In this document: positions 25,860-34,033 of the stretch, in pieces
Numbering within the stretch: position 1 is the first letter of the stretch
Layout: each line of letters starts with the position of its first letter
Assembly (NCBI GenBank): GCA_910575775.1
Contig: CAJTEY010000006.1
Coordinates: forward strand, 92,075-156,074
Reading direction: 5' to 3'
Length of the DNA: 64,000 nucleotides
DNA from: Lachnospiraceae bacterium
GTDB taxonomy: Bacteria; Bacillota; Clostridia; Lachnospirales; Lachnospiraceae
Program-made: the position numbers and the translations under genes
Notes under the pieces: model-generated
What the model was told of the DNA's origin: nothing
The model's database searches: none
Seen by the model: the letters and a program-made list of their open reading frames with translations, nothing else

Positions 25860-27784
25860 TGCAGGAGGTGAAACTGTACTTCCAGAAAAAGAACGGGTTT
25901 TATACAAAAGAAGCCTTTAAGACACTCCGCAGCAATATAGAATTTAGTGGTGACGCGATCCGGGTCATAGCAGTTACAAGCTGTATGGCGCATGAAGGAA
26001 AGTCCAGTGTTGCCATGGAATTGGCAAAGTCGTTTGCGGAGGCGGGCAATAAGACGCTGTTAATCGATGCGGATATGCGTAAATCGGTACTGATCGGGCG
26101 ATATAAGACAGGCGCGGTAAAATACGGGCTGAGCCACTGTCTGATCGGAAAAAACCAGTTTATGGATGCAATATGTGAAACGGATATTGCAAAACTGCAT
26201 GTGCTTTTTGCAGGGCCGGTGCCGCCTAATCCAAGCGAACTTCTCGGAAGCAGGAAATTTGTTGAAATGCTGGGCGCTTTGAGAAAGACGTTTTCCTATA
26301 TTATCATCGATACACCGCCGCTGGGAAGTGTGATAGACGCTGCCGTTGTTGCAAGGAACTGTGACGGCACCATACTGGTGATAGAAAACAATGCGATCAG
26401 TTACCGCTTTGCACAGAAAGTAAAAGACCAGCTTGATAAAACCGGAAGCCGTATTTTGGGGGTCGTACTGAACAAGATCAGCATGAGCGGTAAGGGCTAC
26501 TATGGGCATTACGGTAAATACTATGGGAGATATTACGGCAAGTACTACGGAAAGTATTATGGCGAGTACGGGACGGACGCGGAATCCCTGGAGAAACAGG
26601 AGAAGGAAGAGCAGCTGCATATAGAGCTTCAGAGGGAGTTTATTGAACATCAGAAGCGGGAGGAAAGAGAGAGAAGGGAACAGGAAAAGAGAGAGAAAAG
26701 GCAGAGAAGAAGGCAGAAGATCAGACATGCAGCCATAGAGTCGGCAAAATATATACTGGCAGCCATGGCTGGCATTCTGCTTATCGGCGGCATGTTCTTA
26801 GGGGGAATGGAGGTTGCCAAGGCTATGGGAAAAAGAAGTCTGCTGTGCGATTCGGACAAAATACGGCCACAGCTGCGGCCTGCAATAGGCAGCAGCGAGC
26901 TGACGATGGAGGAAGCGGCCAGATGGCGGGATGGCTGGGTGAAATACCAGGATGCCATTTATCAGTATAATCAGGATATTCTCACGTTTCTCGTTATGGG
27001 TATTGATAAAGAAGGAGATGCGGCAGCGGTAAAAGAGGGGACAGATGGCGGACAGGCGGATGCCCTGTTTCTTGTGGTGATGAATCCGAAGGATGGGAGT
27101 GTTAAGATCATCGGGATTAACCGCAACACCATGGCAGATATTGATATCTACAACGGAGAGGGCGCTTACATTACAACAACGAAAGCCCAGATTGCTGTAC
27201 AGCACGGTTTTGGCAATGGGGTGGAGAAGAGCTGCGAATACCAGAAAGAAGCGGTACAGCGGCTGTTTTACAATCTGCCGATACATGGATACGCAGCTAT
27301 TAATATGAGTGCGATTCCTACAATCAATGATGCGGTGGGCGGTATCGATGTGACAGCGCTGGAGGATCTGACAGAGATAGATAAAAAAATTGTGGAAGGC
27401 AGCCAGATACATTTAAGCGGGGAGAGCGCATTCTGGTACGTGAAATACAGGGATACGGATGTGTTTGGCTCTGCTGATATGCGTCTGGAAAGACAGAGAC
27501 AGTACCTGACAAAATTCATCGGTACGGCGGAACAGCAGATCGGAAACAATATTTCTGTGGCACTGGATTTATACAATGCGGTATCGCCGCAGATGGTTAC
27601 GGATATCTCTCTGGATGAGGCGGCCTATCTGGCATCGCTTCTGCCGGATTATCGGTTTGATGAAAATGGTTTCTATCTCGTTGAGGGAGAAACTGTCATG
27701 GGAGAAGAATTTGAAGAATTTTATCCAGATGAGGATGCTTTGTATGAGCTGATTCTGGATGTGTTCTATGAAAGAGTAGAATAG
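25856..27784 (+). CDS. Fusion of CpsD-type BY-kinase and LytR-CpsA-Psr ligase
   Basis: A 642-residue protein joining two normally separate functions. Residues 1-210 are a CpsD/CapB tyrosine kinase: Walker A AHEGKSS (45-51), Walker A' LLIDADMR, Walker B IIIDTPP (150-155). Residues 215-238 hold 12 tyrosines in YYG-type repeats, the autophosphorylation cluster usually found at the C-terminal end. A basic charged helix (about 245-292) and one membrane segment (about 298-318) lead to an extracellular LCP domain (about 376-640) with MGIDK, GINRNTM and RLERQRQYL. In the LCP motif the usual Arg-Asp is Arg-Asn. The protein could sense phosphorylation inside and attach polymer to the wall outside. Confidence 0.9.
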   Translation: MMQEVKLYFQKKNGFYTKEAFKTLRSNIEFSGDAIRVIAVTSCMAHEGKSSVAMELAKSFAEAGNKTLLIDADMRKSVLIGRYKTGAVKYGLSHCLIGKNQFMDAICETDIAKLHVLFAGPVPPNPSELLGSRKFVEMLGALRKTFSYIIIDTPPLGSVIDAAVVARNCDGTILVIENNAISYRFAQKVKDQLDKTGSRILGVVLNKISMSGKGYYGHYGKYYGRYYGKYYGKYYGEYGTDAESLEKQEKEEQLHIELQREFIEHQKREERERREQEKREKRQRRRQKIRHAAIESAKYILAAMAGILLIGGMFLGGMEVAKAMGKRSLLCDSDKIRPQLRPAIGSSELTMEEAARWRDGWVKYQDAIYQYNQDILTFLVMGIDKEGDAAAVKEGTDGGQADALFLVVMNPKDGSVKIIGINRNTMADIDIYNGEGAYITTTKAQIAVQHGFGNGVEKSCEYQKEAVQRLFYNLPIHGYAAINMSAIPTINDAVGGIDVTALEDLTEIDKKIVEGSQIHLSGESAFWYVKYRDTDVFGSADMRLERQRQYLTKFIGTAEQQIGNNISVALDLYNAVSPQMVTDISLDEAAYLASLLPDYRFDENGFYLVEGETVMGEEFEEFYPDEDALYELILDVFYERVE

Positions 27785-27805
27785 CCGGGAATACGAGGTA
27801 TGGTT

Positions 27806-28627
27806 ATGCGAAGCAATCTGAAAAAGGCAGGCGCTCTGATAGGCATGATGCTGGTTATTGCCGTGGTATGTGTGGGCGGAAGTATATACATAAAAGACAG
27901 CGGGACAGAGACGCCGGAAAATGAGGAAGAACAGCCGGAAAATGTGGCAGAAATCCAGGAGAATACAGGGAACGGATCCGAACCACTGCAGGATCCGGCT
28001 GACGAAGATGCGAAAGAACCAGCGAAAGATTTTAACGCGCTGAGGGCAAAAAATCCCGATATCTTTGCATGGCTTCATATTCCTGGTACGGCAATAGACT
28101 GCCCCGTTTTACAGAGTGGACAGTCAGATACTTTTTACGAAAGTCATAATTCTGATGGAGAAGAAGATGACGCAGGGGCTGTCTATATAGAACTTGCCAA
28201 TTTGACGAGCATGTGCGATTTTAACACCGTATTACATGGAAAAGCGGGGGCGGATGGGAACGGCCTGTTTTCGGATTTGTACAAATTCAAGGAGCCGGAT
28301 TTTTTTGATGACCATGAGTACGCGTATCTGTATCTGGATGGCAATGTTCTGGTCTATGAGATTTTCGCCGCTTTTGAAAGAGAAAATACAAGCCTGATCC
28401 GCACCTATGATTTTACATATCAGTCGGGATGCCGCCAGTTTTTGGACGACCTGTATGGAATAAGGGATATGGGGATGAATCTGCGGGAAGGCTGGAAGAG
28501 CGTCAATGAATATAATTATCTTATTACACTCACGGCACAGGGAGAAGATACAGAGCGCCAGTTTGTGGTGACTGCGGTACTGATACGGGATTCGGCGGGT
28601 ACAATCAGCAGAATCATTGCAGAGTAG
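27806..28627 (+). CDS. Sortase-B-fold protein lacking catalytic His and Cys
   Basis: A 273-residue protein with an N-terminal membrane anchor (about 10-28), acidic linker and a class B sortase domain from about 75 (NPDIFAWLHIPGTAIDCPVLQ, then AVYIE, LFSDLYKF, YEIFAAF). Where class B sortases have the catalytic His in YGH, this has HGK with Lys146. Where they have the Cys in TLSTC, this reads TLTAQ with Gln245. Arg251 is kept. It is therefore predicted inactive as a transpeptidase, perhaps a binding or scaffold protein for the capsule machinery. GAGG supports the ATG at 27806; 27800 is the alternative. Confidence 0.75.
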   Translation: MRSNLKKAGALIGMMLVIAVVCVGGSIYIKDSGTETPENEEEQPENVAEIQENTGNGSEPLQDPADEDAKEPAKDFNALRAKNPDIFAWLHIPGTAIDCPVLQSGQSDTFYESHNSDGEEDDAGAVYIELANLTSMCDFNTVLHGKAGADGNGLFSDLYKFKEPDFFDDHEYAYLYLDGNVLVYEIFAAFERENTSLIRTYDFTYQSGCRQFLDDLYGIRDMGMNLREGWKSVNEYNYLITLTAQGEDTERQFVVTAVLIRDSAGTISRIIAE

Positions 28628-28645
28628 AAACCTGGCAAAAATAAG

Positions 28646-28674
28646 TTGTTTGCGTTGTAAGACGTGAATATAAA
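28646..28674 (+). promoter_or_regulatory. Possible internal promoter before secreted protein
   Basis: TTGTTT (28646-28651), 17-base spacer, TATAAA (28669-28674). Confidence 0.45.
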
Positions 28675-28705
28675 CCACACTTAAGTGATGAAAGGAGGAT
28701 TTCTA

Positions 28706-29377
28706 ATGAAAAAGTTCTTAGCGCTTACACTGGCAGGGGCCATGCTGCTTGCCACACCCGTCATGGCGGCGGAAGATGTAGAGGATGAGGTAGTGGAAGA
28801 CGTAGAGGATGAAGATGGAGAGTCGGGGAGTAAGAGCCCGAGTGCATCGACTGTAAAACCGAAGCCCAAAAAGGAGACGGAGGAGGAACAGCCCGCAGCA
28901 CCGATTCCGCCGGTTGAAGCGTCTTCCGTGCCGGCAGCCGTGGTACAGGCAGCGGCCGCAGAGGGAAAGACTGTTGGCGAGTATATGAATAATATGGTGG
29001 TGGCTGTCCCGGGACTGGACAATGCGGTACCCATCGGGCAGGGAGGGCACGTGATCTTAAACGGCGCGCCCAGCAACCAGGTATTTTCTGTTTTAAAGCC
29101 AACCATGGCATGTGTAAATTCGGCAAAGACCTTTGCTGCGGCTCTGGGAGGCAGGGTGCTGACAGTGGCACGGGTTAAGGCATCCGTAAACGGTTTTCAG
29201 ACCGCGCGGGTGAATTTTTATATGAAAGGCGTTACAGCCGGACAGAACATCAAAGTTTTCCAGATCGTTAATGGACAATGGCTTGAGGTTGGTGTAACCG
29301 AGATCAGAGCGGATCATGTCGTAGTTGATCTGACGGGTCTTGGAACATTGGCATTTATTGAAGTGCCGAAGGAATAA
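28706..29377 (+). CDS. Secreted protein of a three-paralogue family (copy A)
   Basis: A 223-residue exported protein: signal peptide MKKFLALTLAGAMLLATPVMA, then an acidic stretch, a Pro/Lys/Glu linker and a beta-rich C-terminal domain (about 90-223). It is similar over the domain to the two tandem secreted proteins at 57.4 and 58.3 kb (shared KT-x-EY-NN, VLDG/ILNG, KP, FYxxGVxAG, xxDHVxV, LAFIE). No anchor motif is visible. GGAGG is a strong ribosome site. It sits inside the polysaccharide operon right after the pseudo-sortase gene, so it may be its partner; function unknown. Confidence 0.72.
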   Translation: MKKFLALTLAGAMLLATPVMAAEDVEDEVVEDVEDEDGESGSKSPSASTVKPKPKKETEEEQPAAPIPPVEASSVPAAVVQAAAAEGKTVGEYMNNMVVAVPGLDNAVPIGQGGHVILNGAPSNQVFSVLKPTMACVNSAKTFAAALGGRVLTVARVKASVNGFQTARVNFYMKGVTAGQNIKVFQIVNGQWLEVGVTEIRADHVVVDLTGLGTLAFIEVPKE

Positions 29378-29406
29378 TTATGTTTTTTATACAAGTGTGG
29401 GGTTAG

Positions 29407-29433
29407 CGTACTGCCGTGCACAGCGGCGGTACG
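29407..29433 (+). promoter_or_regulatory. Stem-loop in the leader of the priming transferase gene
   Basis: CGTACTGCCG (29407-29416) pairs with CGGCGGTACG (29424-29433) with one wobble. There is no T run, so it is not a standard terminator; an RNA stability or processing element is possible. Confidence 0.4.
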
Positions 29434-29464
29434 TCTGACGTAAGGATATGACGGAGACAGGGGA

Positions 29465-30172
29465 ATGCAGGAGAAAATCGTGACAGATACTATCGAAAAG
29501 CCGGTTTTCCGAATTGTGGATGCAAGTTCGGGAAGATGTAATATGCGTGAAGTATATCGGAGGAAAAGTGCGGTATATAAGCTGATCAAGAGACTGATGG
29601 ATGTACTGTTGTCAGCTCTGGCGCTTGTTATCTTTTCTCCTGTGTTTCTGGTGACCGCTGTTCTGATCAAGAGAGAGGATCGCGGACCGGTATTTTTTGT
29701 GCAGCAGAGGGCGGGAAAGGATATGAGGCCGTTTGCTATTTATAAGTTTCGCAGTATGTATGTAAACGCAGATGAAAAAATGGCTGAAATGATGAAACAC
29801 AACGAGCAGACAGGCCATGCTTTTAAGATCAAAGATGATCCGAGAATTACCAGAGTCGGTAAAGTGATAAGACGGTTTTCCATCGACGAACTCCCGCAGC
29901 TTATCAATATCATAAAGGGAGACATGAGCATCGTAGGCCCGAGGCCGATCCTGACATACCAGATGGAGGCGTGCAACCCGTATGAGAGGCAGCGGCTTGT
30001 GGTACAGCCGGGGCTTACGTGTTACTGGCAGATTGGCGGCCGGGCGGACGTGACGTGGGAAGAATGGGTGGAGCTGGATCTGGATTACATAGAGGATATG
30101 GGGATGTGGACGGATTTGAAGATGATTTTGAGGACTGTTCCGGCGGTGTTCCGGGGGGATGGGGCGTATTAG
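29465..30172 (+). CDS. Priming undecaprenyl-phosphate sugar transferase
   Basis: A 235-residue polyprenol-phosphate hexose-1-phosphate transferase (WbaP/EpsL catalytic type). One hydrophobic hairpin (about 45-65), then KFRSM near 95, FSIDELPQL near 140, MSIVGPRP and the CYWQIGGR end motif. It starts repeat-unit assembly by loading the first sugar phosphate on the lipid carrier at the inner membrane. The catalytic Asp-Glu pair is present. It is the last gene before the AT-rich variable module. Confidence 0.94.
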   Translation: MQEKIVTDTIEKPVFRIVDASSGRCNMREVYRRKSAVYKLIKRLMDVLLSALALVIFSPVFLVTAVLIKREDRGPVFFVQQRAGKDMRPFAIYKFRSMYVNADEKMAEMMKHNEQTGHAFKIKDDPRITRVGKVIRRFSIDELPQLINIIKGDMSIVGPRPILTYQMEACNPYERQRLVVQPGLTCYWQIGGRADVTWEEWVELDLDYIEDMGMWTDLKMILRTVPAVFRGDGAY

Positions 30173-30223
30173 GAGAGAATATAAGTAGTTTGTTTAGGTA
30201 AATTGTGAAAATGATAATTAACT

Positions 30224-30997
30224 ATGGAAAATAAGAAAATAAAAATTTTAGTAGCGACTCATAAATGTGCCCAGATGCCAAAAGACGATATGTATATTCC
30301 GCTTCATGTGGGAAGAGAAGGGAAAACAGATTTGGGATTTGTGGGAGATAATACCGGTGATAATATCTCATTAAAAAATAGCTTGTGGAGTGAACTTACA
30401 GGGCTATATTGGGGATGGAAAAATCTGAACTGTGATTATATGGGATTAGTGCAGTATCGCAGACATTTTATGTTTAAGAAAAAAGGTGGGAGCTTTGAGA
30501 GTGTTTTGACTCAAGATGAAGCGGAACATTTGCTTGAAGAGGCAGACATTGTTTTGCCAATAAAAAGAAATTACAGAATCGTTACATTAGAAGAACATTT
30601 CAATGGATATGATTTTTCAACAGCTTCTGATCTGGTGAATTTGCGAAAAGTGATCCATTCTATTTCGCCAGAATATGATAAGGCAGTAGATACAGTAATG
30701 GCGCGTAAATGTGGCCATATGTGTAATATGTTTATTATGAAAAAGAATCTTTTAAATGATTTTTGTGAATGGGAATTTTCTATACTGAATGCATTGGAAA
30801 AATATATAGGTGATGACAGAAAAAGAATTATAGGGTATGTGGCAGAACATATGTTGGATATTTGGATTGAAAAGAACGGATATTCATATGTGGAATGTAA
30901 GGTTGCATTGTTGGATAGAAAAAATGAATTTGATAGAAGATTTGATTTTCTTATGAGGATATTGAGATTTAAAAAGAGGAGGATCCCATTAAGCTAG
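30224..30997 (+). CDS. DUF4422-type glycosyltransferase
   Basis: A 257-residue cytoplasmic protein with the DUF4422 pattern: ILVATHKC at the start, DN-x-G-DNIS, YWGWKN, YMGLVQYRRHF near 75 and a cysteine/methionine-rich CGHMCNMFIM segment near 165. Members are thought to be glycosyltransferases in capsule loci. Composition drops to clearly AT-rich at this gene, marking the start of an exchangeable module. No good ribosome site is visible before the ATG. Confidence 0.78.
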   Translation: MENKKIKILVATHKCAQMPKDDMYIPLHVGREGKTDLGFVGDNTGDNISLKNSLWSELTGLYWGWKNLNCDYMGLVQYRRHFMFKKKGGSFESVLTQDEAEHLLEEADIVLPIKRNYRIVTLEEHFNGYDFSTASDLVNLRKVIHSISPEYDKAVDTVMARKCGHMCNMFIMKKNLLNDFCEWEFSILNALEKYIGDDRKRIIGYVAEHMLDIWIEKNGYSYVECKVALLDRKNEFDRRFDFLMRILRFKKRRIPLS

Positions 30998-31071
30998 AGT
31001 GAGTATCAATATAGTGGTTATGATTTCGGAGTGTTTTAGAGTATAGATGGAACATAAGGATGTGAAATCGC

Positions 31072-32085
31072 ATGATGAGAATTGCTGAAATATTGAGGAA
31101 GACATCGGATAAAGTTATATTTGTATGTGGCTCGCCTTACCACATTTTGATTACGGTTTCATTGATTATGAAAGCCGATTTATATGGAAATTGCGCTCTG
31201 ATATTGCCGGCATATTCTCAAAAAAATATATATTATTTTAAGGAAATAGCTTCGAAAATGGAACAACAGGGAATTAAGTGTAAAGTGATTAAAAAGAGCA
31301 TGATTCGCCGTATAGTAGGATTATGTGATAAAGAAAACACTGCCATAATGCAGTGTGTGTTAAACGAACTGCATGTGCAGAGACGAGATTTCTTTTTAGT
31401 GAATTACATGTGGAATAGAGCCTTGGTATCTTATCCGGCATCTCTTTGGTTTAGGTATTGTAAAGAGAGTCTTTTTATTGAGGAGGGGTGTGCGCAAAGA
31501 GCGTTACCAGATGAAAAACCATTTATAATATGGTTAAAATGTCTTTATGGAAACGAAAAGGAGTTTTGGAAGGACAATAGACTGAAAGGGATTTATGTAC
31601 AAAATAAAGAAATGTTTTCAAATTATCCGATGCCAGAACTGAAGCAGTTTACATTAAATATAGATTTTAGCGAAGAAGAAAGAGGAAAACTGACTGATCT
31701 GCTTGTGAATCGTAAAGACAGAACAGAGTTAGAGAGACTTAGGAAAGAAGCATGTGGAATTCTCTATACACAGCCGATTTCTGAAGACGGTTATGTGAAA
31801 GAGGCGGATAAGATCAGAATTTATAAAGAAATAATGGAGTATTATTCCCAATATGGAAAAGTATTTGTAAAGATTCATCCGAGGGATACAACACAGTATG
31901 ATTTCCCAGAAGGAATGATTATAAAAGGAAATTATCCAAGTGAATTATTGAACATTCTGGGGATTAAATTTAAGTTTGCTGTTGGACTATGTACAAGTGC
32001 TGTTGTGACAGCAAATGCAGATGTGAGAGTTAATTTAAATGAAAAGTTTTTAAGTGAGCTGAAATATGAACTACGGGAGTTATGA
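31072..32085 (+). CDS. GT52/sialyltransferase-like glycosyltransferase
   Basis: A 337-residue protein. The N-terminus VIFVCGSPYHILITVSLI and the C-terminal KVFVKIHPRD (about 264-273) and SxLNILGIKFKF pattern resemble GT52 and polysialyltransferase-type enzymes, which use CMP-activated sialic acid. The neighbouring NeuB and NeuA-type genes supply exactly such a donor, which supports the call. The acceptor is unknown. AT-rich like its neighbours. Confidence 0.62.
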   Translation: MMRIAEILRKTSDKVIFVCGSPYHILITVSLIMKADLYGNCALILPAYSQKNIYYFKEIASKMEQQGIKCKVIKKSMIRRIVGLCDKENTAIMQCVLNELHVQRRDFFLVNYMWNRALVSYPASLWFRYCKESLFIEEGCAQRALPDEKPFIIWLKCLYGNEKEFWKDNRLKGIYVQNKEMFSNYPMPELKQFTLNIDFSEEERGKLTDLLVNRKDRTELERLRKEACGILYTQPISEDGYVKEADKIRIYKEIMEYYSQYGKVFVKIHPRDTTQYDFPEGMIIKGNYPSELLNILGIKFKFAVGLCTSAVVTANADVRVNLNEKFLSELKYELREL

Positions 32086-32103
32086 TGAGAGGAAGGAAAA
32101 TAT

Positions 32104-32988
32104 ATGTACAAGCCCCCTTATATTATAGCGGAAGCAGGATGCAACCACATGGGGCAAATAGAGATTGCGTATGAAATGATCAAAACAGCAGCCGTATTTT
32201 GTAAGGCGGATGCAATCAAATTCCAAAAAAGGTGTCCTAAAGAATTGCTAACGGCAGAGCAGTATAATACACCACACCCTAATCCGTATAACTCTTATGG
32301 GAAAACATATGGAGAGCATAGGGAGTTTCTGGAATTTACAGTGGAAGAACACGCCGGGCTTAAAAAGAGGTGTGAAGAAGCAGGTATAACATATGCGTCA
32401 TCTGTTTGGGACATGACTTCAGCAAAAGAAATTGCATCTTTAAAACCTGATTTTATCAAGATACCTTCGGCATGTAATAATCATTATGAGATGCTGCGAT
32501 GGCTGTGTGAGAATTATGAAGGGGAGATACAAGTATCTTTTGGAATGACAACGCATAATGAGGAAGAAGAAATTGTTCAATTATTTGAGAGATATGGCAG
32601 AGCAAAGGATGTAGTCCTGTTTAATTGTGTTTCTGGGTATCCCGTTCCTTTTACTGAGGTATGTCTTTTAGAAATCAAGCGTATGCAGGAGAAGTATGAA
32701 GACAGGGTTAAGGCGATTGGTTTTTCGGGGCATCATCTGGGAATTGCATTAGATGTTGCTGCCTATACGCTGGGAGCTGCTGTAATAGAAAGGCACTATA
32801 CACTGGATCGTACATGGAAGGGAACAGATCATGCCGCTTCATTGGAGCCCGATGGTGTTCGCAAATTGGTAAGAAATCTGAAGGCGGTTTATGAGGCGTT
32901 AAACTTGAAACCAGAGGAAATTCTTTCAATTGAAATGGAGCAGCGAAAGAAACTAAAGTATAGGAGAGACTATGAGGAGGCGACATAA
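32104..32988 (+). CDS. neuB: N-acetylneuraminate synthase family protein without SAF domain
   Basis: A 294-residue TIM-barrel synthase that condenses phosphoenolpyruvate with a six-carbon amino sugar (ManNAc or relatives) to make a nonulosonic acid. Motifs: AEAGCNHMG (9-17), DAIKFQKR, FIKIPSACNNHY, VSFGMTT, IERHYTLDR and GTDHAASLEPDG. Typical NeuB proteins are about 340-350 residues with a C-terminal antifreeze-like SAF domain; that domain is absent and the next gene follows immediately. It may be a distinct SAF-less subgroup or work with an altered active-site lid. Confidence 0.88.
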   Translation: MYKPPYIIAEAGCNHMGQIEIAYEMIKTAAVFCKADAIKFQKRCPKELLTAEQYNTPHPNPYNSYGKTYGEHREFLEFTVEEHAGLKKRCEEAGITYASSVWDMTSAKEIASLKPDFIKIPSACNNHYEMLRWLCENYEGEIQVSFGMTTHNEEEEIVQLFERYGRAKDVVLFNCVSGYPVPFTEVCLLEIKRMQEKYEDRVKAIGFSGHHLGIALDVAAYTLGAAVIERHYTLDRTWKGTDHAASLEPDGVRKLVRNLKAVYEALNLKPEEILSIEMEQRKKLKYRRDYEEAT

Positions 32989-34002
32989 TTGGAGCCTGTT
33001 TTAAGCGTTATTATTCCGATTTACAACCGAGAAAGATATTTGGAGCGATGTGTAAGATCGGTAGCGGCAAGCAGCCGGCAGGATATAGAGATCATATTGA
33101 TTGATGATGGATCTGTGGATCACTCTGGTGCATTGTGTGACAGGTTGGCGGATGAAGATAAAAGAATTATTGTAATTCATCAGCAGAATGCTGGTGTCAG
33201 TGCTGCCAGAAACAGAGGGCTGGAGAAGGCGCAGGGAAAGTATTTTGCATTTGTTGACTCGGATGATTATATTGAACCTGATATGTATGAAAAAATGATT
33301 GCCGCGATGGAAGAATACGATGCGGATATGGTTTGCTGTGGAATTAGCAAGGAATTTGAAGTGGAGTCAGGGAGAGTTGAGAAACTTAGTCATGAGCACA
33401 TTGGTACATGTTTTGATGCGATTCATACATTAAAATTATTGATAAAACCATCGCCTGCAACGGGCATTTCGCTTATTCCAGGGAATAAAATGGGAAAAAG
33501 GGATGTTCAAAAAGAAAATAGAATTTTTTTTGATGAAAATTTGTTTGAATGTGAAGATGCTGCATTTTGGTGTGATTATATTGTATCTATTAGAAATGCT
33601 GTTCATTTAAATAATATATTTTATCATTATGTGATACATGATAACAATGTTTCGGGAAATTGGCGTATAGGAACAAGTAAATTGAGCAATCTCATTGCAT
33701 GGGATCATATTATACATAAATGCCAGGAAAAGTCAGAGCAATTGGTTTCAGTGGCCGAATTACGATATCAGATGTGTTTGAGAAAAATGATTTTTGAAGC
33801 ATATTGTATTTATGGATGGAGCAGCACAATAGTAAGTCTGTTACCGAAACTGAAATGTTATAGAAAACAGCTATATCAATCAAAGGAGCTGTCGCTAAGT
33901 AGGAAGATATATTATTTTGGCTGTGGTGCAATTGTGAAATATAATTTGGGGAATAGGACAGCCATGTTATGGAAAAGAACAAAAGAAATATTAAAAAAAT
34001 GA
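32989..34002 (+). CDS. GT2-family glycosyltransferase
   Basis: A 337-residue GT-A enzyme: SVIIPIYNRERYLERCVRSV at the start, IDDGSVDHSG near 39, AARNRG near 73 and the metal-binding DSDD near 92. It adds one sugar of the repeat unit; substrate not predictable. The start codon is TTG directly after the neuB stop, with GAGGAGG 9 bases upstream inside neuB, so it is translationally coupled. Confidence 0.88.
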   Translation: MEPVLSVIIPIYNRERYLERCVRSVAASSRQDIEIILIDDGSVDHSGALCDRLADEDKRIIVIHQQNAGVSAARNRGLEKAQGKYFAFVDSDDYIEPDMYEKMIAAMEEYDADMVCCGISKEFEVESGRVEKLSHEHIGTCFDAIHTLKLLIKPSPATGISLIPGNKMGKRDVQKENRIFFDENLFECEDAAFWCDYIVSIRNAVHLNNIFYHYVIHDNNVSGNWRIGTSKLSNLIAWDHIIHKCQEKSEQLVSVAELRYQMCLRKMIFEAYCIYGWSSTIVSLLPKLKCYRKQLYQSKELSLSRKIYYFGCGAIVKYNLGNRTAMLWKRTKEILKK

Positions 34003-34033
34003 TGTAGATGTTGAAAAGAGAAGAAAGGGACTC

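Noticed and set aside
26490..26575. Short tandem DNA repeats
   Set aside because: They encode the tyrosine/glycine cluster of the kinase and have no spacer structure, so not a CRISPR or satellite.
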